Shown piece by piece: positions 22,338 to 27,826 of a DNA stretch of 27,826 bases. Both the position numbers and the translations under genes were made by a program. The notes under the pieces are model-generated. The model worked only from the letters and a program-made list of their open reading frames with translations, ran no database searches and had not been told where the DNA came from. The DNA is from UBA4735 sp036569845 (GTDB lineage Bacteria; Chloroflexota; Limnocylindria; P2-11E), in contig DATCPY010000030.1 of the NCBI GenBank assembly GCA_036569845.1, positions 1-27,826 on the forward strand. The letters are read 5' to 3'. Within the stretch, counting starts at the first letter, position 1; each line of letters begins with the position of its first letter.

Positions 22338-23453
22338 ATGAAGATCGGGATCGTCAGCCCCTACGCCTATCCGCGTCCCGGCGGCGCGAACGACAACATC
22401 CGCGAAACGTACGAGAACCTGCGCAGCCGCGGCCACGAGGTGCGGATCATCACCGCGCCCTGGGGCGACGACCCGGCCGCGCAGGACGTCATCCAGATCG
22501 GACAGGCCATCGCGATCCCGTACAACGGGAGCGTCGGCCGCATCACGCTCTCAGCGCGCCTTGAGTATCTCGTCACGCGGATCCTCGATCGCGAGCGGTT
22601 CGACATCATCCATCACCACGAGCCGCTCGTGCCGCTGCTGTCGGCCCAGATCCTCGACCGGAAGTCATGCCCGCAGGTCGCCACGTTCCACGCGTTCGGC
22701 GGCTTCTCGTTCAGCTACTGGCTCGGCCGACCGATCGCCCGCCGCTACATGAACAAGCTCGATGGGCGGATCGCCGTGTCGAGCGCGGCGCGGCACTTCA
22801 TCTCGCGGTACTTCCCCGGCGAGTACGAGATCATCCCGAATGGCGTCGACGTCGATTTCTTCGCGAACGCGAAGCCGTTCCCCGAGTACCGAGATGGCAA
22901 GACCAACATCCTGTTCGTCGGCCGCGTCGAGCCGCGCAAGGGCGCGATGTATCTCGCGCGGGCCTACGCGAAGCTGAAGGAACGGTATCCGCAGACGCGC
23001 CTCATCATCGTCGGCCGCGGCCCCGAGCTCAGCGACGTTCGCGAGTTCGTGCACGAAGGCGGGATCAAGGACGTGCTCTTCGCCGGGCAGGCGAGCGACA
23101 TCGACAAGGCGCGGTTCTACAAGACCGCCGACATCTTCTCCGCGCCGTCGACGGGTCAGGAGTCGTTCGGCATCGTCCTTCTCGAGGCCATGGCCGCAGG
23201 CACGGCTGCGGTCGCGAGCGACATCCATGGCTACAAGAAGGTCATCCAGCGCAACGTGTCCGGCCTGCTCGTCGAGCCGAAGGATGTCGACGCGCTCTGC
23301 GGCGCCCTTGAGCGGCTCGCGAACGACTCCGCGCTGCGTCAGACGCTCGGCGAGGCCGGCTCGATCCGGGCCCGCGAGTTCGACTGGCCGCACGTCACCG
23401 ACCAGCTCCTGGCGTTCTACGACAAGGTCATCCGTGACTACCGCGGCGCTTGA
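22338..23453 (+). CDS. pimA: PimA-like phosphatidylinositol alpha-mannosyltransferase (GT4)
   Basis: The 371-aa GT-B enzyme has blocks shared with mycobacterial PimA: IPYNGSV near 62, VATFHAF near 116, GRIAVSSAAR, IPNGVDVDFF, LFVGRVEPRKG and the donor-site ESFGIVLLEAMAAGTAAVASDI near 278. PimA moves mannose from GDP-mannose to phosphatidylinositol, the first PIM step, on the cytosolic side. The upstream PI-phosphate synthase and ino1 genes supply its acceptor. It starts 8 bp after the PHP stop. Other GT4 enzymes share several of these motifs, so the sugar and acceptor are inferred from similarity plus context. Confidence 0.85.
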   Translation: MKIGIVSPYAYPRPGGANDNIRETYENLRSRGHEVRIITAPWGDDPAAQDVIQIGQAIAIPYNGSVGRITLSARLEYLVTRILDRERFDIIHHHEPLVPLLSAQILDRKSCPQVATFHAFGGFSFSYWLGRPIARRYMNKLDGRIAVSSAARHFISRYFPGEYEIIPNGVDVDFFANAKPFPEYRDGKTNILFVGRVEPRKGAMYLARAYAKLKERYPQTRLIIVGRGPELSDVREFVHEGGIKDVLFAGQASDIDKARFYKTADIFSAPSTGQESFGIVLLEAMAAGTAAVASDIHGYKKVIQRNVSGLLVEPKDVDALCGALERLANDSALRQTLGEAGSIRAREFDWPHVTDQLLAFYDKVIRDYRGA

Positions 23454-24609
23454 CGGGATCCGCGTCCTCGAGCTCGGCAACTTCATGGCCGGCCCGTACG
23501 CCGGGACGCTCCTCGCGGACATGGGCGCCGACGTCGTCAAGATCGAATCGCCGGCCGGCGGGGACTATTCGCGTGGCCTCGGACCGTTCGCCGACGGCAG
23601 CCCGGATGGCGCGGGGTTCCTGCGCCTGGATCGCAACAAGCGGAGCGTCGCCCTCGACCTGAAGTCTGCCGCGGGCGCCCGCGCTTTCCGCACGCTCGTC
23701 GGGACCGCGGACGTGCTCATCGAGAATCTCCGTACCGGCACGCTCGATGGCCTGGGGCTGGGGTACGACGCGCTCGCGCCGGCGCACCCGCGGCTCATCT
23801 ACTGCTCGATCACGGGCTTCGGCCGAACGGGGCCGGACCGCGATCGAGCGGGCCTCGACCTCATCCTCCAGGCCGAGAGCGGCCTCATGAGCGTCACCGG
23901 CGAGCCCGGCCGGCCGCCGGTCAAGGTCGGCGTCCCGGTGACCGACCTTGCGTCCGCGCTGTACGGCGCGTTCGCGATCGTGACGGCGCTGGTCGCACGC
24001 GGCCGGACCGGCCGTGGGCAGCTCATCGACCTGTCGCTCATCGAGTGCGGCGTCTCGCTGGCCATCTGGGAGTCGGGCGTGTACCTCACGACCGGCGAGG
24101 TGCCCGGACCGCTCGGATCGGCGCATCGGGTGACCGCGCCGTACCAGGCCTTCACGACCGCCGACGGCCACATCGCCATCGGCGCGACGACCCCGCCGAC
24201 GTGGGCGGCGTTCTGCCGGGTCGCCGGGCTCGCACACCTGGAGAATGACCCGCGCTGGCGGGACGCCGCGGCACGCCATGAGCGCGCCGGCGAGCTCGCC
24301 GCCATCATCCAGGCCGTGACGGCGACCCGCACGACGGCCGACTGGATGCACGCGCTGTCCGGGGCCGGCGTTCCATGCGGACGGATCAACGATCTCGCCG
24401 CCGTGTTCGGGGATCCGCATCTCGCCGAGCGCGGGCTCTTCGTCGATCTCCCGCATCCGATGCTCGGATCGGTCCGCGCGATCGGGTCGCCGCTGCATCT
24501 CTCCGAGACACCGCCGGTCATGCGCCGCGCGGCGCCGCTCCTCGGCGAGCACACCCGCGAGGTCCTTGCCGCGGCGGGGATCCCCGCCGCGGAGATCGAC
24601 GCGCTATGA
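23434..24609 (+). CDS. Class III (CaiB/BaiF family) CoA-transferase
   Basis: The 391-aa protein opens ALDGIRVLELGNFMAGPYAG, typical of family III CoA-transferases, which exchange CoA between acids by a ping-pong route through an aspartyl thioester. The candidate nucleophile is Asp142 in LDLILQAESGLMSVTGEPG, matching Asp169 of formyl-CoA transferase. GFGRTGPDRDRAG precedes it. The GTG at 23434 overlaps the pimA end by 20 bases; frame upstream lies inside pimA. Its stop overlaps the crotonase start as ATGA. The pairing suggests a carboxylate-activation and modification step, with substrate unknown. Confidence 0.9.
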   Translation: MTTAALDGIRVLELGNFMAGPYAGTLLADMGADVVKIESPAGGDYSRGLGPFADGSPDGAGFLRLDRNKRSVALDLKSAAGARAFRTLVGTADVLIENLRTGTLDGLGLGYDALAPAHPRLIYCSITGFGRTGPDRDRAGLDLILQAESGLMSVTGEPGRPPVKVGVPVTDLASALYGAFAIVTALVARGRTGRGQLIDLSLIECGVSLAIWESGVYLTTGEVPGPLGSAHRVTAPYQAFTTADGHIAIGATTPPTWAAFCRVAGLAHLENDPRWRDAAARHERAGELAAIIQAVTATRTTADWMHALSGAGVPCGRINDLAAVFGDPHLAERGLFVDLPHPMLGSVRAIGSPLHLSETPPVMRRAAPLLGEHTREVLAAAGIPAAEIDAL

Positions 24610-25382
24610 CGGTGCGGCTCGAGAAGCGCGACGCCGTCGCGTGGATCACGTTCGACCGGCCCGAGGCGCGCAACGCGTTCACCCAGGAGATGTATGCGCG
24701 CCTCGCCGAGATCTGCGCGGACCTCGCCGCCGACGACGCGATCCGCGTCGCCGTGTTGCAGGGGAAGGGCGATGAGGCCTTTGTCTCCGGCAGCGACATC
24801 CGCACGGTCGGCGAGATCAAGGGGCTCGAGGACGCGCTCGCGTACGAGAAGCATGTCGAGCGCACCATCGCGGCCGTCGAGCGATTGCCGAAAGCGACCA
24901 TCGCGCTGATTCGCGGCGTCGCCGCCGGCGGCGGCGCCGCGCTCGCGCTCGCCTGTGACATCCGCATCGCCGCGGACAACGCGCGCTTTGGCGTGCCGAT
25001 CGCACGCACGGTGGGCAACACGCTGTCGCTTCGGAACATCGCGCGCCTCGTTCAGATCGTGGGCCCCGCGGTGACGAAGGAGCTGCTCTTCACCGGGCGG
25101 CTCGCGACCGCCGTGGAGGCGCAGAGCGCAGGCGCGTTCAACGACGTGGTGCCGCTCGCACGGATCGAGGCCCACGTGACCGCGCTCGCGGACCGGATCA
25201 GCAAGAACGCGCCGTTGACGATCCGCGCGACGAAGATGGCCGTGCTGCGGGTGCTCGAGGCGGAGCGCGAGCGGCTGGGCGCCGGCGAGGACATCGTCGA
25301 GCTCACCTATGGATCGGAAGACTTCCGCGAAGGCGTGACCGCGTTCCTGGAGAAGCGACCGCCGGTTTGGAAAGGGCGCTAG
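24606..25382 (+). CDS. Crotonase-fold protein lacking both hydratase glutamates
   Basis: The 258-aa protein belongs to the enoyl-CoA hydratase/isomerase superfamily: WITFDRPEARNAF near the start, FVSGSDIR (oxyanion-hole part, about 59-66) and GVAAGGGAALALACDIRIAA (104-123). The residues matching rat crotonase Glu144 and Glu164 are Ala112 and Ile132. Neither catalytic acid is present, so ordinary hydration is unlikely. Other crotonase members use different residues at these places, for example in isomerase, dehalogenase or decarboxylase roles. It is coupled to the CoA-transferase gene, which may supply its CoA ester. Its stop shares a CTAG with the convergent gene. Confidence 0.9.
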   Translation: MTVRLEKRDAVAWITFDRPEARNAFTQEMYARLAEICADLAADDAIRVAVLQGKGDEAFVSGSDIRTVGEIKGLEDALAYEKHVERTIAAVERLPKATIALIRGVAAGGGAALALACDIRIAADNARFGVPIARTVGNTLSLRNIARLVQIVGPAVTKELLFTGRLATAVEAQSAGAFNDVVPLARIEAHVTALADRISKNAPLTIRATKMAVLRVLEAERERLGAGEDIVELTYGSEDFREGVTAFLEKRPPVWKGR

Positions 25383-25786
25383 TCAGGGATTGGCACGACC
25401 ATCCGGGCGGCCTTCGCCATCTGTCGGGCAGCAGCCTTCCGCTTGCTCATTGTGTCGAGGTCGCCGGGAGGAACGATGAGCGCGTGGGATGGGTCGTCGG
25501 GCTGAGGATCACTCGCGACAGCGTGTCTGATGAAGCGAGGGAAAGCGGCCTTCAATTCCGCAATGCCCGTGTGGTTGTAGTCCTTGAGTACCTTGTCGCG
25601 CGTCGTCATGCTGGCCCGATTCACCGACACGAAGCCCGAGCGTCTGTCCAAGAACGCGCTCGCGATCAGTGTCCCGTCCCTTGGATCGACCCAGTCAGCG
25701 ATCACCCTCCGCAGGAGACCCTCGGCGTCGGGTATACCGGGGTCATCCGGCGGCAATTGGCCTAGACCGGATGCTGTGTCAACCAA
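25379..25786 (-). CDS. Unknown protein of the TIGR04255 cassette (third gene)
   Basis: The 135-aa protein has no function I can name. It has a Pro/Asp-rich N-terminus (PPDDPGIPDAEGLLRRVI), then DPRDGTLIASAFLDRRSGFVSVN, a helical middle (IAELKAAFPRFIRHAVASD), PQPDDPSHALIVPP and a basic end (KRKAAARQMAKAARMV). I recall similar 'IPD..LxRRV...SAFxD...PxDPAHALV' proteins in many genomes, without characterisation. The TTG start at 25786 overlaps the previous gene by 25 bases; TTG 25756 is an alternative. It ends in a CTAG shared with the crotonase gene. Base composition is lower in GC than the core genes. Confidence 0.75.
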   Translation of the reverse strand: MVDTASGLGQLPPDDPGIPDAEGLLRRVIADWVDPRDGTLIASAFLDRRSGFVSVNRASMTTRDKVLKDYNHTGIAELKAAFPRFIRHAVASDPQPDDPSHALIVPPGDLDTMSKRKAAARQMAKAARMVVPIPD

Positions 25787-26301
25787 GCCGCTTGCTCGCG
25801 CAGATAGTCCATGCGGTCGTCGGGAATCACGCCCTCTTCCATTCGATCGGCCTCGTACACACGAAGAAACTCGATCGATCCATTGGGAAGCACTTCGAGT
25901 TCAAGCGCGCGCGGCCCGCTGGTCCACTCGATCTGGACTCCTCCGCCGGGCACGGGCGCTAACAACGGCGCAGCCTGAAGTTGACGATCAAGGCAGATGA
26001 GAACTTGTAATGCGCGGCTCTTGGCGTCCCGAGTTAGTGGTGGACTGTTGTAACTGTCCCAGTTGGGTCCAAGATGTTCGAACCGCGAGATGGTCCTGAC
26101 TGATTCGACAAACCAATCCGACGCTGTCGCGTAGGGCGTGATCTCCATCCACTGCGGCACAGATGTTGGGACACCGAGAGGCCGCATCGTGAAGAATGCA
26201 CTCGACGCAATAGGGGGGTGCACTGTGGCCGGCTGAGTCGCGGGTTGCCGGTTGCCGGGCCCTTCGTTAGCTCCACGGCGAAGTGGAAACGGGTTCCTCA
26301 T
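25762..26301 (-). CDS. Unknown protein of the TIGR04255 cassette (second gene)
   Basis: The 179-aa protein starts at ATG 26301, overlapping the TIGR04255 stop as ATGA. Residues 1-50 are a low-complexity Pro/Gln/Thr linker (for example GNRQPATQPATVHPP); an internal Met in QWMEITPYATASDW could be the true start of the folded part. The conserved-looking core has LGPNWDSYNSPPLTRDAKSRAL, then PGGGVQIEW, ALELEVLPNGSIEFLRVYE and a helical end. I recall this NWDSY...GGxQxEW pattern as a common uncharacterised family. No catalytic or membrane signature is visible. Function unknown. Confidence 0.75.
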   Translation of the reverse strand: MRNPFPLRRGANEGPGNRQPATQPATVHPPIASSAFFTMRPLGVPTSVPQWMEITPYATASDWFVESVRTISRFEHLGPNWDSYNSPPLTRDAKSRALQVLICLDRQLQAAPLLAPVPGGGVQIEWTSGPRALELEVLPNGSIEFLRVYEADRMEEGVIPDDRMDYLREQAAWLTQHPV

Positions 26302-27128
26302 GCGGCGTTCCTCCGACCCCAACGCTCGTGCATCGCAGCAGACGTCACATCTACGAATCCGCGGACGACCCATTCGCGACCCATATCCAGCCACGCTAGA
26401 ACATCTGACGTTGACTCAGACTTCGGGCGTCCACGCGCGGTGAGCTGCAGTTGCAGAATTTCTACTTGGTCAGAGTTACGAATGCCGGGCTGAATGCTGA
26501 TGTGAAGTCGACCGCGCTCATCAGGTAGAACATAGCTCGCCGTTAGAACGACAACCTCCGCATCCGGAAGAAACCAACTTGACGACCGCCCGGCCAGAAG
26601 AGGGCACACGGCCGGCAGGTCCGCCATGGTCCTCCAGCCCTGGCCACGCTCGATGTGGTTGACGTAGGTCACTTCACATTGGTGTGCGACTGGTCTCGCA
26701 ATTCGCTCCGTGTCCAAGAAGGCAAGGAACCGTTCCCAGGACTGTTCGAACATTCGTCGAGTGTCCGGATAACGCGGGTACTCCTGACGTTGGCCAGTCT
26801 TTCTCCAGTTGTGAAGGAACCGATCGCGTTGGACTTGAATCAATCGTCCTTCCGAGTCGTTTCGGTACCAGCACCGGACATTGGGTTCTCCCCGAACTAG
26901 CTCAAGGCCAATCATCGGATTGGCGTGGCGGCCTTCTGCATCAAAGCGCTCCAGTTGTGAAGGGAGAGGAGTTTGCGCCTCGGTTTCTGGGTACTCCGAA
27001 CGGATGGCGTTCCAAAAGAGTCCGTAGTCCGCGACGGTCCAGCCCACGAGTGGTGGAAAGTCAACGCCGATGGCCGTCTCGACCACGGGCGGCCGATCGA
27101 AATCCGGAAGTCGCGCGTCAGAGGCCAA
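26298..27128 (-). CDS. TIGR04255 family protein
   Basis: The 276-aa protein matches TIGR04255, a sporadically distributed family of unknown function. Hallmarks are RLPDFDRPPVVETAIGV at 6-22, the central RFLHNWRKTG then YPRYPDTRRMFEQSWERFLAFL (about 102-140), the strand CEVTYVNHIE, and the C-terminal LDMGREWVVRGFVDVTSAAMHERWG. The TTG start at 27128 directly follows an in-frame stop, so no longer form is possible. Length is normal and all blocks are present, so the gene looks intact. It leads a three-gene run and faces a divergent regulator across about 100 bp. GC is near 53% in a sampled 60-base line. Confidence 0.9.
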   Translation of the reverse strand: MASDARLPDFDRPPVVETAIGVDFPPLVGWTVADYGLFWNAIRSEYPETEAQTPLPSQLERFDAEGRHANPMIGLELVRGEPNVRCWYRNDSEGRLIQVQRDRFLHNWRKTGQRQEYPRYPDTRRMFEQSWERFLAFLDTERIARPVAHQCEVTYVNHIERGQGWRTMADLPAVCPLLAGRSSSWFLPDAEVVVLTASYVLPDERGRLHISIQPGIRNSDQVEILQLQLTARGRPKSESTSDVLAWLDMGREWVVRGFVDVTSAAMHERWGRRNAA

Positions 27129-27189
27129 TCAGTAATTCCACGCTTCGGCGCACCCAGATGAGAACGGAGGATCCTTGCACGATCGTCCA

Positions 27190-27195
27190 ATTATA
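27190..27195 (-). promoter_or_regulatory. Candidate -10 element (TATAAT) for the TIGR04255 cassette
   Basis: A perfect TATAAT lies on the minus strand about 60 bases before the TTG start at 27128. A -35-like GTCTGA is 16 bp upstream but weak. The overlapping TATAGT on the plus strand (27192-27197) could serve the divergent regulator, so the two promoters would share one control region. Confidence 0.5.
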
Positions 27196-27220
27196 GTTCC
27201 TATTCTCGACGTCAGACGGC

Positions 27221-27226
27221 AAGGAG
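27221..27226 (+). promoter_or_regulatory. Shine-Dalgarno AAGGAG of the wHTH-RAM regulator
   Basis: AAGGAG is six bases before the GTG at 27233. It decides that start and contrasts with the many starts in the core region that lack a ribosome site. Confidence 0.75.
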
Positions 27227-27232
27227 AGCGGC

Positions 27233-27682
27233 GTGTCGCGAACGAGGGATCCCCGGGTGCTTCCGCAACTGCAGGCCTTCATCTGGGCAAAACGGGACGA
27301 GGACCGACCGGTAACGGTTCGCCAGATACAGGCGCATTTTGGTCTTACACGGCCCAAGAGTCCTAGCCGAGCGACTGTCTATTTATGGTTAGATAAATTG
27401 ACGTCTGACGGATGGCTGGACGAACATCGGCGGCCTCGACGGGCGCCTGCGGAGCAAATGCACCTTTTGCTGTTGGACGTCCCAGCACACGCGGGGGTCG
27501 AAGGCAAAGTGAGGGGAATCCTCGGACGGCCCGATGTCGTCGAGGCGATCGAAATCACCGGTGTATTCAACCTGCTGGTGCGTGCCCGCACGGATGATGT
27601 GGCTGTACTCAGGTCGTTGACGGAACGGCTGATTCAGGCAGGAGTCCGCGATGCAAGGATGTTGACGGCGTCGACTAGTTAG
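27233..27682 (+). CDS. Winged-helix regulator with Lrp/AsnC-type RAM domain
   Basis: The 149-aa protein has a DNA-binding N-terminal half (about 5-60) resembling the LexA or MarR-like winged helix: VTVRQIQAHFGLTRPKSPSRATVYLWLDKLTSDGWL. The C-terminal half (about 72-145) follows the Lrp/AsnC ligand-binding pattern: HLLLLDVPAHAGVEGKV, then VVEAIEITGVFNLLVRART. RAM domains bind small molecules, often amino acids, at oligomer interfaces. The gene diverges from the TIGR04255 cassette and shares its low GC (28/60 at 27361-27420). I infer that it controls the cassette. It ends with an 8-bp overlap with the BON gene. Confidence 0.85.
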   Translation: MSRTRDPRVLPQLQAFIWAKRDEDRPVTVRQIQAHFGLTRPKSPSRATVYLWLDKLTSDGWLDEHRRPRRAPAEQMHLLLLDVPAHAGVEGKVRGILGRPDVVEAIEITGVFNLLVRARTDDVAVLRSLTERLIQAGVRDARMLTASTS

Positions 27683-27826
27683 GGGCTACGTCGGTCTCGT
27701 CGATCACTTCGACGACGCCCTGCACCGCGCTCGCGACGGCCTCAGCGTTCTCGCCGTCGTCGATGCTTGGAACCGTTCCGCGCACGTGCACCACTCCGCC
27801 CTCGACATCGATGGTCAGCTGCAGGT
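27675..27826 (-). CDS. BON-domain protein, C-terminal part (runs off the window)
   Basis: The last 50 or so codons are visible: LTIDVEGGVVHVRGTVPSID, a helix ENAEAVASAVQGVVEVID, and a short acidic end. This is the second half of a BON domain, a small alpha-beta fold found in osmotic-shock (OsmY-like) and secretin-associated proteins that bind phospholipid membranes. The N-terminal part and any signal peptide are outside the window. The stop is a TAG within ACTAGT that overlaps the convergent regulator gene. GC is high again, marking the island edge. Confidence 0.8.
   Translation of the reverse strand, partial: LQLTIDVEGGVVHVRGTVPSIDDGENAEAVASAVQGVVEVIDETDVAPN

Larger units (their letters stand above)
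25379..27682. other. Lower-GC accessory island
   Basis: Four genes (two hypothetical proteins, TIGR04255 and the wHTH-RAM regulator) lie in DNA visibly poorer in GC than both flanks. Sampled lines are 53% (26461-26520) and 47% (27361-27420), against 72% at 8881-8940. No integrase, transposase, tRNA edge or flanking direct repeat is visible. Both edges coincide with gene ends containing CTAG. Confidence 0.7.

Noticed and set aside
26225..26255. Short GTTGCCG direct repeats near the start of the second cassette gene
   Set aside because: There are only two adjacent copies, consistent with a low-complexity linker; no array or mobile-element end is supported.
26684..27196. 170-aa open frame on the plus strand inside the low-GC island
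   Set aside because: It is antisense to TIGR04255, whose family blocks are all on the minus strand; no ribosome site or domain supports it.
1..27826. CRISPR arrays, insertion sequences, phage genes, rRNA
   Set aside because: I looked for regular repeats, transposase or integrase motifs and rRNA signatures and saw none.

Overview
The window is a gene-dense, high-GC bacterial chromosome segment, about 70% GC in most lines (for example 43/60 at 8881-8940). I infer a member of the Chloroflexota, possibly Limnocylindria-like. The content mixes Bacillus/Chloroflexota-type genes (darA, ricT, a Ycf45/R3H ATPase) with an actinobacterial-type phosphatidylinositol pathway. No rRNA or marker phylogeny was available, so this is inference; an unusual actinobacterium is the main alternative. 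There is no gene-free stretch longer than 300 bp.

Layout. (1) 1-4783, minus strand: a six-gene operon pdxS > pdxT > GNAT > R3H/AAA ATPase > tmk > darA, with start/stop overlaps or gaps of a few bases. It joins vitamin B6 synthesis, dTMP phosphorylation and a c-di-AMP receptor. (2) 4823-9711, plus: HNH nuclease, two tandem GT4 glycosyltransferases, holB and ricT. (3) 9708-13594, minus: polyprenyl diphosphate synthase, a class A penicillin-binding protein and an unknown helical protein. (4) 13611-15007, plus: an archaeal-type AAA ATPase and a 63-aa SH3-like protein. (5) 15030-17597: tRNA-Arg(CCG), tatC, rarA (convergent with tatC) and an orphan csoR. (6) 17613-25382, plus: a nine-gene run ArsR > PI-phosphate synthase > ino1 > two LpxL/PatA-like acyltransferases > PHP phosphoesterase > PimA-like mannosyltransferase > CoA-transferase > crotonase. 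This reads as a phosphatidylinositol mannoside (PIM) pathway under one regulated promoter. (7) 25379-27682: a lower-GC island (32/60 at 26461-26520, 28/60 at 27361-27420) with a three-gene TIGR04255 cassette and a divergent wHTH-RAM regulator. (8) 27675-27826: the end of a BON-domain gene.

Genome-scale patterns. Seven genes have a -10-like hexamer (TANNNT, once CATACT) exactly six bases before the start codon, which suggests widespread leaderless transcription. All four convergent gene pairs overlap at their 3' ends; two share a palindromic CTAG as the stop codon on both strands. The Bacillus tmk-darA / holB-ricT neighbourhood is present but split and inverted.

Best candidates for undescribed biology are the TIGR04255 island, the PHP protein as the PI-phosphate phosphatase of the PIM pathway, and the ATPase/unknown-protein divergon at 13.6 kb.
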